Positions 47,874 to 58,637 of a stretch of DNA of 64,000 nt are shown here, one piece after another; the first letter of the stretch is position 1, and each line of letters opens with the position of its first letter. The DNA is from Hibiscus mutabilis (lineage: Eukaryota; Streptophyta; Magnoliopsida; Malvales; Malvaceae): positions 34,246,678-34,310,677 of the forward strand of contig CM033725.1 of NCBI GenBank assembly GCA_019671005.1. Reading direction: 5' to 3'. A program made the translations under genes and the position numbers. Under the pieces are notes generated by a model, which worked only from the letters and a program-made list of their open reading frames with translations, had not been told where the DNA came from and searched no databases.

Positions 47874-48336
47874 AATTGTCTTTAAATGCTTTATTAGGTT
47901 AAGATTTTATTTTCCTTGTTTTTCTTTTAATTTCATTTATTTCCCTTTTGTAGAATAATATCTCTCTTTGGTTTGTCAAAAATTCTTCTTTTCTAACAAC
48001 TTGTATGGTGGAAGGCCTCACAAGATATGCATTAAATTTTGGGTGCAAATCGGGTAATTTAATTGCACTGATTTATCCCTAAAAATCACGGCCCTTCATC
48101 ATGTGCGCGGGAAACACAATGAACGGGCATGATTATTGTGCCAAGATCAAGATGTTGAAACTCATCGCATCAGACGATACATATCATGCCTCTTCATTTT
48201 CCTTTTTTCCTTTTCTTTATTAAGCAACTCTAAACTTTATTGACACTTCACCCATTTTTCTGATCTTTCGAAGCTTCAAAGTTCACATTTTTCTTTACAA
48301 AATCTTTCATATCCATCTTCTTTCTTATAATAATCC
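47874..48336 (+). other. Spacer between integrase and 3' ORF of the Athila-type unit
   Basis: Non-coding, AT-rich. No repeat or RNA gene recognised. Confidence 0.5.
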
Positions 48337-48600
48337 ATGGCCAAGACAAGAGAATGTCGAAAAAAGTCGAGGGACCCTTATGTTCAAGACATTCCAAGCT
48401 CAGAATCAAACCCTCCAATAGAGGACTCTATTGCTCATAAAGAGAATATTGAGTATGAGGCGTTTCAAACAGGGATTACGGGTGAGCACTTTACAGAACA
48501 AAACCAAAAGAGAAGCATCCACCCCGAGCAAGGGATTAAACTTTCTGTTGAGGAAGAACTTGGAAAATCCATCCATAACACCATCACACTTCACAAATAG
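48337..48600 (+). pseudogene. 3' ORF (env-like position) remnant of the Athila-type unit
   Basis: An 87-codon frame starting MAKTRECRKKSRDPYVQDIP. Athila elements carry an extra ORF after pol, often called env-like. This fragment has the position and a basic N-terminus, but no membrane segment, and stops early at 48598-48600. No function assigned. Confidence 0.45.
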
Positions 48601-48905
48601 AGTAGACTATGCACCCATCCTGGTAGCTACAACGCTACCTTGGTAAGAGAATTTTATGCGAATATGTATGAGCCTTCTTTAAAACTTGTTTATGTGCGGG
48701 AACATTCCATCCCTTTGCTTAGAAAAATGTTTTGCTTGCATTCGATGTGTAAATCTTGAATTGTTCTAATCACTGATAAGTTTGTTGGATATACATGATG
48801 GATAATTGCATTTCTTAACTCTGTATTGATATATTAGTTGGTTTGATTATAAAATATCTTGCATCATTCCTTTGATTTTTGATGACTTCCACATGTTTCA
48901 ACATG

Positions 48906-48947
<42 letters not shown>

Positions 48948-49383
48948 ATATCTTATTAAGTATAAATAAAAAGCATTCCAATGTGAGTGCAAGAAAATAA
49001 ATAAAGTAGCTTTAAGGGGGAACACTCCTCTGCATGTGTTAGAAAAAAGAATCTGGCCAAAGGTTGTCGTTGTATGAGTGTGTGTCATTACAATAAATTA
49101 CTTTCTGGGGGTTCATTGCACAACATCTTACTTCTCACGGTCTTGTGTGCATTCATTGCTCAATATCCCTCACTACATAAAAAAAGAAAAATAAGATATA
49201 TATATATATATATGATATTTATATTTGGTGCTAAATAAATGTTGATATGAGGAATAAATCTGAGATGTTAGGTATTCTTGATTTGCTTGCTTATCTATTG
49301 ATGTGGAGTTGGTTATTCAATTCTCTCTCTTGTTGATGCATGTGATTTATTGATTGATTGGAATGATTCAAGTATCTAGAATG
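48601..49383. other. 3' region of the second Athila-type unit
   Basis: Matches the 3' region of the first unit (40180-40920). Contains an (AT)n microsatellite at about 48906-48943 and another at about 49196-49214. No gene. Confidence 0.7.
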
Positions 49384-50756
49384 TGACAAGCATCGCAAAC
49401 TGTCAAAATAATTATCCTTAATCTCAAAATAAATAACTAATAAGCGTAGTAAAGAGAAGAAGGGTCGATCCATAGTGACTAAGGAGCTTTTGATATCTGG
49501 AGGTTTTGATTCTGACTGTAGCGAGAAAATAAAGTAAAGGGGGGTTTGATCGCAAGATTTTAATTTAAATAAAACGAAGAAATGAAAATTTAAATCTAAG
49601 AATGAGAGTAAATTTAAGAAGATATTCAGTTTAAGTAAACAGCCTCAAGCTTCGCTTTGACTTATTTCCAATTGATCATCGAATAAGATTTTACTCAGGA
49701 TAAATGTCGGTTACAGTCTACGAGGCCCAACCCTTGTAACTTTTTTTTTCTCCGGTAAACCGATAATCCAAAATCAATTTTTGAATTTTAGTTTTCTGGC
49801 TAGACTAACCACGACTATCGCCGTTAGAATAAAACAGTTTAAAATCTGGAAAAACCCAACTCGGACTATGTTGTCTCAATGAGAATCAAATTCGATCTCA
49901 ATTTCCCTTAGCGGACCGCCGCCAAGTGTGTTCACAGGGAGTCGAATGTGCTACAAGTCGATCCTTCCTCCCAACTATAAATCGAAACAATATTCAAACC
50001 AATGGGCCCTTTTTAAATTTGAAAGTGTAAGGATTTTAAAAGGAAAGGCCGATTGTCAATCCAAGTTTGCAGAAAATTGAGAAATATATTCAAAGATATA
50101 AAGTGTTTTTCAATTCTCACGATCGGAATTGAGTTGTTGCTTTAGCCTTTGGCTTGTTAGAAAATTAGCCAAGCTTGATTATGGTATAAATCATACTCAA
50201 CATTTTAAAAGAAAATAAATGAAAACTTAAAAATAAGAACGTAAAGAAAAAGAGAATTTTATTGACTTAGAAAGCAAGATCAAAACTAAGAATGAGATAT
50301 GTTTCTAGCTTACCCCGAGGGCATGTTTATAGTTTTCTAAAACCCTAAAAATAACCTAGAAATGATAAAAGATAATTCATGAAAATATTCAAATTAAATC
50401 CTAAGTGATAGGAAGATAAAATACTAAAAACAAAAGATAATTTCTAATTTGAATTTTAAAAATGCAGCTGATCCTGCTTGTCCGTCCTTGCTGACTAGAC
50501 CTTTTGGAAGCTACTAACTGGGTCTTCTAGAAGCTGCTGACTGGATGCCACGTCAGATGCTTCAGGCCCAGAGTTATGTCCACTAGTCTAGCCTTGATTC
50601 CAAAAAATAAAACTGCAGAACTTTTCTCTTTTAAGTGCAATCTTCAAAATCGAAGTCCTGCATAGGAAACGCACAAAAACATCCAAATCAGCAACATAAA
50701 CTAATCATTTAGGAAATAAATAAAGATAAAATAGTAATCAAATAAACTACTTATCA
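49384..50756. repeat. Solo LTR inserted in the Athila-type 3' region
   Basis: The first Athila unit reads TCTAGAATGCCTATG uninterrupted (near 40897-40911), whereas here TCTAGAATG and AATGCCTATG are separated by 1373 bp that begin TGACAAGC and end CTTATCA. Flanks GAATG and TAATG agree in 4 of 5 bases, as expected for an aged 5-bp duplication. TG...CA ends, no coding sequence and no internal region point to a solo LTR left by recombination. Phrases like GGGTCGATCCATAGTGAC resemble LTR starts of other gypsy elements. Confidence 0.78.
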
Positions 50757-50833
50757 TAATGCCTATGATCTGCTGTTGGACCTTGCTGCTTTAATCTTTA
50801 CTTGAGGACAAGTAAAAACCTCAAGTTTGGGGA

Positions 50834-51599
50834 TGAGATAGCTCTTTAAAGAGCATGTATTTTCCCTTAATTTATAGGTCTAATTGTCCCCACATTTGTG
50901 TCCATTGCATCCATTTCTGCATTTTCATGTTTATTTCTGCATTTTTTTCTAACTTAGTTTTAATGGCTCATGTTTTTTATATTTTTGCCTCGTTGTCGCT
51001 ACATTTCTAATTTCCCCGCATAGGAAGTTTTCACCACTGCAGCCAGTTCGACACTGCATCTATCAGCTGACCAGTCTGCTTAAGGATAAGGACAACCCTG
51101 CCAGCTGTCAAATTTGTTACAAAAAAATTATATACGGTTCTGGGCACGCAATTAACCTACAGGATAGGTGTCATTCCTTGGGTGGCCTATAAAAGAACTA
51201 ATTTGGAGGAGAGAGAGTCACGTTTTCCCATTTTTTTCATATCATCTTCAACCTCTGAGCTTTCTCTCTTCTTCCATGGCGACTTAAGCTTATTTCTTGA
51301 GATCCGAGGTGAAGTGAGGCTGATTTATCCTAGGAAAAGAGGAATCAAGTGTTGAATCGAGGAAATACATTTTTATCTTCTTAAACTCTTCTTTATTTTG
51401 ATGTTTGTGGATATTTATTTTGTATTTTGTGCTCAACTTGGCGATGGTTTAATTTTTTTGGAGCTTTATGAACTTGTTGAAACTATTTCTTTAGTTTAAT
51501 ATATATTTGTATTGGCTTTTTCTTAAGCTTTGATTGTTGGAACTAATTTACGTTTTGCATGAGAGTATTAAACTAGCCACTGACATCGGTGGATGCAGT
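50834..51599 (+). repeat. LTR3 of the Athila-type array, 5' part
   Basis: Starts TGAGATAGCTCTTTAAAGAG right after the polypurine tract and follows LTR2 closely to GGATGCAGT, where the next element is inserted. TATA box TATAAAAG at 51188-51195. The remaining part is 62170-62676. Confidence 0.88.
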
Positions 51600-53119
51600 T
51601 GTTGCGCGTAATAAGTGCTCAGCAAGTGTACACGTCGCAAGTTATAGTATAAAAGATATTGTCTCCACAGGGATTGGTGCCACTTCAAGAATCTAATCTC
51701 TTGCACTGTAAAAAGTAAAAACACAAGTAGGTGATTGTAGGAGTTTAACTAACAACTAAACTAGAAAGCAATAAAGTAAAAGAAGATGTAATCAAATGAG
51801 AGAGAATATGTCTGGTTATCGTGAGTTGATGTGTGATAGCCAATTGGGTCGTCTTGGTAGAAGAGTGCAAGGGCAACTCAGTTGTCGTGGCAACTTGCGC
51901 AGCGGGGTTGCCTTGGGAACTAATCGACAGTTGCCTGGGCAACTACTTGGGCGGCTGGGCAGCAACTTCAAGGTTCGGCGAAGCGTTCTTCAATTGTTTC
52001 TTCTTATCCCTAAGTCAAATCTCTAGCTATTTGTGAATACCTTGATAATACATCCCTGCGTGAATCAATGGTGAACAACAACCAATCTTGCGCTCCTCTT
52101 AGTCGTTGAAATCCTTAACTTATTCCTAAGCCGGATTAATCTTCACCATCAATAGATTGAATAAATACCATACTCATTCGTTTCTTAAATCTAACTCTCC
52201 CGATATTAGATAAATAGATGAAGTTACGAGATCCTCTCCCAATTCACTCGCAAATAAGAATAAGAACCAAGAATGAGTAAACCTTGAATTGAAAGTGCAA
52301 ACTCTTATTACCTAAACAAAATCCAATTTTTTCTCACAACCACAAAACACAATAACCTTAGCCAAATAGATTTAGTTCATGGCTAGGCTCCAAAGAAACA
52401 GAAGACAAAGAATTCCTAGCATAAACCTAATTGAACAAGAAAGAAAAAGATGAAGAATAGTTGAAGCCTTGTCGAAATCTCTCCTTGGTCTTGTCGAAAT
52501 CTCCCTCATCTCTTTGTCAAAATTTCTCTCCTCTCTCCCTTTAGAGTTGATGGCTTGGTCCTCAATTTATAGGGCTAGGTCAAAGTCTTTTTTGAGGAGG
52601 AAGTTAAGTTGGAATTAAATATCTTTAAAGAATATAATTCTTTATTATATTTAAATTCCTTCTAGAACTTCTCCTATCTTCTTGGGATTTAATTTCTCTT
52701 TAACCTCTTCAAGGAAATCAAACTCCTTTGGGATTTAACTTTGCTCCACGTCATCTTGGGCTTATCTAGTCATTAATTTCGATTACCATATCATCTTATC
52801 CCTTATCAAAAATTGCCTTGGCAACTAGCTCGGCATCTCCTTCATGCATTGCCCTGGCAACTAGCTTGGCATCTCCTTCATGCATTGCCTTGGCAACTGG
52901 TTCCAGCCTTGCATTGGCAAGTGATTCTGCACACACACAAAAACACACCAAAGCAGTATCTTTTTCCACAAAATTAAGCAAAATATGAAATCAAGCTTGT
53001 CCACCAAGGAAACAATGCAAACATGCATGAATGGCTAATAATACAACTAATATGAGCCTAAGTCTAGCAATAATATGAATAAAAAGGGTAATAAAGATAG
53101 TACTTTTGAACACTTAACA
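51600..53119 (-). repeat. 3' LTR of the inserted Athila-type element
   Basis: 1520 bp, plus-strand ends TGTTGCGCG and CACTTAACA. TATA box on the minus strand (TATAAATTGAGG, plus near 52571-52582). Includes three complete 36-bp minisatellite units at 52813-52920 and module copies at 51881, 51907 and 51930. Confidence 0.9.
52813..52920. repeat. 36-bp minisatellite in the 3' LTR, 3 units
   Basis: TTGCCTTGGCAA, TTGCCCTGGCAA and TTGCCTTGGCAA start at 52813, 52849 and 52885, exactly 36 bp apart; a degenerate TTGCATTGGCAA ends the array. Read on the minus strand a unit is 12 codons (AMHEGDAELVAK). Confidence 0.92.
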
Positions 53120-53943
53120 CACCCCCAAACTCGAACTATTGCTTGTCCTCAAGCAATGCAAACTAATAATTACCCGCCAAGACTTCAATTTTCACAAACT
53201 TAGCTTTGAACTTGATTTCAATTCTGAGAATCGGGGCACAAAGTATGATTGGCTTTTCATTTTTTGAAAAACTTAGGAGTTACTCGGAATCAAACTATAA
53301 TGCTTGTGAGTGTGTGAGGAGTTGTGTGCAAGTTGATTTTTCAGATTCTATGCAAACAAGAGGTTTTCAATTTACTTCATTGGGTTCTTTTAACATGTTT
53401 TAACTAGAGCCGGTTTCGGGCACCTCTAGTGTTTTGTTTTTAGTTTTCTTAAGTTAATTAATTCATTCGACTAAAGCCGGTTTCGGGCACCTCTAGCGAT
53501 CAATTTTTAGCACATACTAGATCCAATTTCAGAGTCAGTTTCGGGCACCTCTAGCGATCAATTTTTAGCACATACTAGAGCCAATTTCGGGCACCTCTAG
53601 TGATCAATTTTTTAGCACATACTAGAGCCAATTTCGGGCACCTCTAGCATTCATCCAATTTTTTATTATAATCCCCCAATTTTTTTAACTATCAACCTAA
53701 GTTCGCTGGAATTCTTTAAATCAATCAAGCCACACAGTGTTTCATCAAGTTTAGCATCATAGTATGATTCTAAGTGTTTCCATGTTTATCCTAGAATAAA
53801 AGGTTCTATCAATTAAGTACATTGGCAAAATCATCATCGGATATTCATCAAATCTAGGCAATTCTTGTTCCAACTAAAGGCATGGCAAGCAATTTATGCA
53901 TCCTAAATGCAATACTTAAGATGAATGCAACTAAACATGGTAA
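53120..53943 (-). other. 3' untranslated region of the inserted Athila-type element
   Basis: Begins with the polypurine tract (minus GAGTTTGGGGGTG). Carries the 46-bp tandem repeat at 53410-53660. A second plus-strand run CCCCCCAAACTCGAGTGAGG near 53958 is a near-copy of the polypurine-tract region (CCCCCAAACTCGAACT at 53122), a possible duplicated tract. No gene. Confidence 0.7.
53410..53660. repeat. 46-bp tandem repeat beside the 3' LTR
   Basis: TTTCGGGCACCTCTAG recurs with CGGG at 53417, 53484, 53542, 53588 and 53635; the last three units are 46-47 bp long. Units carry the inverted pair CTAGAG and CTCTAG. Position in the 3' UTR is like the 34-bp array of the Ogre-type element. Confidence 0.82.
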
Positions 53944-54829
53944 CTAACTAATAACAATCCCCCCCAAACTCGAGTGAGGCATTGTCCTCAATGCATGCAA
54001 AAAAGAAAAATAAAAATAAAGAGAAGTAAAATGCAAATGAGGACTTACTCTGAGAGTTCGTCGTCGGGGATGATTAGTTTCCTTTCGATCGATGTCTTGT
54101 TCTTTTGCTTGAACGCGGTGGTTGTTTCCTTGTTGCCGATGGTGGAATCGATCATCGTATGAGGTTGTCCTCATCGTCATCTTCATGAATGTCATTGGCT
54201 TTTCACTTTGGCTTGGAGGATTCGATTGGTGCGGTCTTTGTTGGTGCAATGGAGGACTCGTCCGAATCTGAAAAATCAGACAATGATTCAGTACGAGTTG
54301 ATTCGGGCATAGGTGCTTTACCTTTGGCTTTTGCTGTGGTTGTCGGGGCGTCTTTAGCTTTGGTTTCCGCTGCATCTTCAGTGTTGGTTGCCGTGGCAAC
54401 TGCTTGGGCAGGTGCAGTGTAGGCTACCGCAGCATCATCTATTGCGATTGTCGTGGCAACTGCTTCATTGGTTACCGTGGCAAGGATTTCAGCAGGAAAG
54501 ATTGGGAACGGCACGCGGCTATCCAGGTACTTTTGGATGACTTGGGTGATGGCATTGTTGTGATCCTTCATGTATCGTATGAACATTAGTTGGCGCACTT
54601 CAATTTGCCTAAGGCGATTCTCCAACGGTTGTAAGAGTGCTTCAAGATGTGCAAAGAAATTTTTAAACTGAAAATTAAAAAAAACAATTAGATAAATATG
54701 AAAGAAAGATGTAGTTTTAATCTTAAAGAAAATAAATAAATCTATCCTAAAAATAACTAAAAATAAAAAATTAAATAGTTTGAAACAAATAAAAATAAAA
54801 ATAAAATATCGAAAGGAGAGCATGCTCAT
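53944..54829 (-). pseudogene. 3' ORF (env-like position) of the inserted Athila-type element
   Basis: The minus-strand frame 54829-54203 has a hydrophobic Phe/Ile-rich start (possibly an artefact of AT-rich leader), then a helical part HLEALLQPLENRLRQIEVRQ and MFIRYMKDHNNAITQVIQKY. It passes into an Ala/Thr-rich low-complexity part made by the 24-bp module (starts at 54339, 54363, 54387, 54447, 54471), then Ser/Asp-rich sequence (SLSDFSDSDESS). The frame continues shifted to 53944. Function unknown. Confidence 0.5.
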
Positions 54830-55979
54830 GCATCTCCTAAGGTGACCACTTCTTTGTTACGTTCCACATGGGCACCGTTGTAGTGCTTCAATCTTTGTTC
54901 GTTGACTTTGAATTCATGTTCGTCGGTGATGGACTTGATTATCACGGCAGCATGGGATAATGGTTTGACAACTTTGAATGGTCCCGACCATCTTGATTTC
55001 AGTTTTCCCGTGAAAAGTTTTAGCCGAGAATTGAATAAAAGAATTAGTTGCCCGGGTATGAATTTCCGCAGAAATAGTTTCTTGTCATGCCATTGCTTTG
55101 TTTTCTCCTTGTAGATTCGTGCATTGTTATAGGCGAGTGCATGAAATTCTTCTATCTCGTTGAGGTCTAACAAACGCTTTTGTCCGGCACTTTCCTAATC
55201 CATATTCACGGTCTTGATTGCCCAATATGCCTTGTGTTCGATTTCCACCGGTAGATGGCATGTTTTGCCATAGACAAGTCAGAAGGGGGACATACCTAAG
55301 GGTGTTTTGAATGCAGTGCGATATGCCCAAAGTGCTTCATCTAGTCTTACTGACCAATCTTTCCTAGAGGGATTTACAACTTTCTCGAGTATACCCTTCA
55401 ATTCCCGGTTGGAAATTTCTGCTTGCCTATTGGTTTGTGGGTGATATGTCGTGGCAATCTTGTGAGATACACCAAAGCGTTGTAACATCTTGGCGATGAG
55501 TTTGTTGTCGAAGTGCTTGCCTTCATCACTGATAATTGCTCTCGGCATCCCAAACCATGTAAATATGTTTTTCTGCAAGAATCGTTGGTGGGAACTGCAG
55601 CTGCCTCAACCTATTTAGACACGTAGTCGACGGCAAATAGAATGTAGAGGTTGCTGAATGAAGATGGGAAAGGTCCCATAAAATCAATCCCCCATACATC
55701 GAACAATTCCACCTCGATGATGTTTTGGAGCGGCATCTCATGTCGTCTAGAGATATTGCCCGTCCTCTGGCAACGATCACATTGCTTGTAAAACTCTTGG
55801 GCATCTTTGTACAATGTTGGCCAATACAAACTGGATTGCAAAACTTTGGACACGGCGTATAACTTGATCTGCACATTGTTTAAACAAAAGAGGCTCGTCC
55901 CAAAAGTAATGCTTAGCATCATGGCGGAACCGCTTCTTCCCTTGGTGAGTAAGACCATAAGGTAAAATACCACAAACAA
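54826..55979 (-). pseudogene. Integrase of the inserted Athila-type element
   Basis: Zinc region CDRCQRTGNISRRHEMPLQN (near 55760). Core: WGIDFMGPFPSSFSN (near 55690), VDYVSK then a stop, ISDEGKHFDNKLIAKML (near 55525), RQAEISNRELKGILEK (near 55410), all three acidic residues present. The C-terminal part is 55173-54826 (IPGQLILLFNSRLKLFTGKL, WSGPFKVVKPL, EFKVNEQRLKHY). Two frameshifts and stops. Confidence 0.87.
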
Positions 55980-57240
55980 GGAAATTAACTAAATCCGTGT
56001 ACCAGGGTACTGCCGAGGCATGTGTTGCCGTGGCAGCTACTTCCATGGTTGCCAAGGCGTGCGCATCTAGAGTTGCCGCGATATGCGCGTCCATGGTTGC
56101 TGAGACATGTGCGTCAAGGGTTGCTGAGGCATACGCGTCCATGGTTGTCGAGGTGTGCGTATTAGTGGTTGTTAAGGTGTACGCGTCTGGAGTTGCTGAG
56201 GCATGCGCGTCAAGCGTTTCCGAGGCATGCGCGTCAAGAGTTGCTGAGGCGTCAGGGGTTGCCGAGGCATGCGCATCCATGGTTATCGATGCGTCAGGGG
56301 TTGCCGAGGCATACGCGTCTATGGTTGTCGAGGCAACTAACAATTGTTCATCCGAGAATGCATTGCATATCTCTAAATCTGTGTCCTCCTCTCTATTGCG
56401 TTCTAAGCGTGATAAGTGATCGGCCACTTGATTTTCTATTCCTTTCATGTCCTTAATTTCAATATCAAACTCTTGTAAAAGTAATATCCAACGAATAAAA
56501 CGAGTTTTGGCATCCTTTTTAGTAAATAGATACTTAATTGCTGAATGGTCCGTATGCACAATTACCTTTGTACCAATCAAATAGGATCGGAACTTGTCAA
56601 ATACGAAAACTAGGGCTAGTAACTCTTTCTCCGTTGTTGTGTAATTCACCTGGGCACTATTAAGAGTTTTACTAGCGTAGTATATCATATGAAAGGTCTT
56701 ACATATGCGTTGGCCTAGGACTGCTCCTACCGCGAAATCACTTGCATCACACATGAGCTCAAAAGGTAGCGTCCAATCGGGTGGAACGACAATGGGTGCC
56801 GAGGCAAGCTTTTCCTTTAGGGTTTCGAATGATTGGGCACAAGAATCATCAAAATAGAAGACTTTATCCTGTTCAAGCAAATTGCACAAGGGTTTAGTAA
56901 TCTTAGAAAAATTATGAATAAACCTCCTGTAAAAACCTGCATGTCCAAGAAAGCTTCGGATTCTTTTAACCGAACTTGGTGGGGGTAATCTCTCGATCAC
57001 GTCCACCTTGGCTTTGTCTACTTCAATTCCCTTGGATGAAATCTTGTGGTCGAGCACTATTGCTTCATCTACCATAAAATGACACTTTTCCCAATTAAGG
57101 ACTAAATCGGTTTCTTCACATCTTGCCAACACCTTCTCTAAATTGCCTAGGCAACTGTCGAAGTCATTACCAAAAACAAAAAAATCATCCATGAAGATCT
57201 CAAGGATGTCTTCGACCATGTCTAAAAAGAGTGCCATCAT
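55980..57240 (-). pseudogene. RT end, RNase H and expanded RNase H-integrase linker of the inserted Athila-type element
   Basis: A long open frame (57240 on; it continues to 55777). RT: IFMDDFFVFGNDF (catalytic DD near 57185-57195), LNWEKCHFMVDEA, RSFLGHAGFYRRF. RNase H: FELMCDASDFAVGAVLGQ, HMIYYASKTLNSAQVNYTTT, EKELLALVF, HTDHSAIKYLFTKK and ENQVADHLSRL, with its catalytic residues intact. After ICNAFSDEQLL comes about 110 residues of the 8-residue repeat (type MDAHASAT), then VPWYTDLVNFLVCG, the usual integrase approach. The relative at 46520-46600 has only a few residues in this place. Confidence 0.9.
56006..56345. repeat. 24/18-bp tandem module array in the RNase H-integrase linker
   Basis: GTTGCC-type cores start at 56024, 56048, 56072, 56096, 56120, 56144, 56168, 56192, 56216, 56240, 56258, 56282, 56300 and 56324: eleven steps of 24 bp and two of 18 bp. 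All steps are multiples of three, so the minus-strand frame stays open. Confidence 0.95.
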
Positions 57241-57254
57241 GCATCTTTGGAAGG

Positions 57255-57678
57255 TTACCGGGCATTACACAATCCGAACGGCATCCTTTGGAAAGCATAA
57301 GTATCGTATGGGCATGTGAAGGTTGTCTTTTCTTGATCTTCTGGTGCTATGGCAATTTGATTGTAACCTGAATAACCATCAAGAAAATAATAAAAGGGTT
57401 TACCTGCAAGACGGTCAAGCATTTGATCAATAAAGGGTAATGGGAAGTGATCTTTCCTAGTGGATTTGTTTAGCTTTCGATAATCCATACAAACCCTCCA
57501 ACCGGTCCCAGTCCTGGTTGGAACGAGTTCATTGTTTTCATTACTTACCACCGTTATACCTCTCTTTCTCGGTACACATTGTACCGGACTTACCCTTTTA
57601 CTATCCAAGATAGGGTATATCAAGACACTTGATGATTTCTTTCATTACAACCCCTTTCATGGCATGATTCAGTCTTCT
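57255..57678 (-). pseudogene. Reverse transcriptase N-part of the inserted Athila-type element
   Basis: SPVQCVPRKRGITVVSNENN, GWRVCMDYRKLNKSTRKDHF, FIDQMLDRLAGKPFYYFLDG, YSGYNQIAIAPEDQEKTTF and QRMPFGLCNA in 57623-57255; a one-base shift then links to the frame starting at 57240. The sequence before SPVQ is broken by stops. Confidence 0.87.
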
Positions 57679-58604
57679 CTAGGCCTCAATCGAAGGTTTG
57701 TGATCATTTTCCAAGAAAATCTTGTGCATGCACACTGCCGGGCTAATTCCCTTCAAGTCGGCAATTATCCACCCTATTGCCTTCTTGTGTACTATCAACA
57801 TTTTAATCAGCTTCTTTTCCTGCTCAGGCTGTAACTTAGAGGAAATAATTACAGGCAATGTATTATCGGTTCCCAAGTAAGCATATTTTAGTTGCCCTAT
57901 CAATTGTTTCAACTCAAGTATTGGTGGTTGTCCAGTGAAGGGCTTTTCGAGTTTACCTTCCTTACTTGAGTAATCTAGTGGTTCAAAGTATGTACCTGGT
58001 CGATTGACTAACCAATTTGCCTCTTCTTGTTGTTCCTCATCGATCGGTTCTTCAAACTCCTCAGGTTCCTCTTGATCGATAATGTAGTTGCCGAGGCAAC
58101 TAAATTCCTCGTCAAGGTCAAACTCTGCCATGGCATGAAGAAGTTGGCATTCTTCTGAATCATCGGCATGCCTTAGTGTTTGGAACACATTTAGTTTAAC
58201 TTGCTGGTCATTCACCCTCATTGTGAGTTCTCCCTTTTCAACATCGATCAAGGTCTCCCTGTTGCTAGGAAGGGTCTCCCGAGAATAATAGATGCATGTT
58301 CATCTGCTTCATAATCCAAAACAATAAAGTCAGCGGGAAAAATAAATTTGTCAACTTTTACCAGTATGTCTTTGATTTTTCCCTCTGGATGCACATAGGA
58401 TCTGTTGGCTAGCTGTAGCATAACTACTGTAGGTCTTGCCTTCCTGATTCCTAGTTTCTGCAAAACCGATTTAGGTATCAAGTTTATGCTTGCTCCAAGG
58501 TCACATAATGCTTTCCTGACATAGTGGTTTCCAATGGAACAGGGTATTGTGAAACTTCTGGGATCCTTCAACTTGGGTGGCATGCGATTGTGCAACATGG
58601 CCAT
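57679..58604 (-). pseudogene. Aspartic protease and linker of the inserted Athila-type element
   Basis: 58604-58248: FTIPCSIGNHYVRKALCDLG then ASINLIPKSVL, active-site DLGAS intact; VDKFIFPADFIVLDYEADEH, ASIILGRPFLATG. A frameshift at about 58255; then 58251-57679: IDVEKGELTMRVNDQQVKLN, an acidic linker (EEPEEFEEPIDEEQQEEANW) and GWIIADLKGISPAVCMHKI. One module copy (GTTGCCGAGGCAAC at 58087-58100) lies in the linker. Confidence 0.85.
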
Positions 58605-58637
58605 GCATCCCTCTGTTGCGGCAACTATTTCAAACTC

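Larger units (their letters stand above)
42200..50833 (+). mobile_element. Athila-type Ty3/gypsy internal region (second unit, LTR2 to LTR3)
   Basis: Runs from a tRNA-Asp-type primer site (TGGCACCTTTGTCGGGGA, 42205-42222) through gag, protease, RT, RNase H and integrase to a 3' ORF remnant and the polypurine tract AAGTTTGGGGA just before LTR3 (50823-50833). Protein features (DLGAS protease motif, FMDDF RT, PWYTDIVNYLV linker) are those of Athila. Interrupted at 49384-50756 by a solo LTR. Strand plus, opposite to the Athila-type element inserted in LTR3. Confidence 0.88.
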
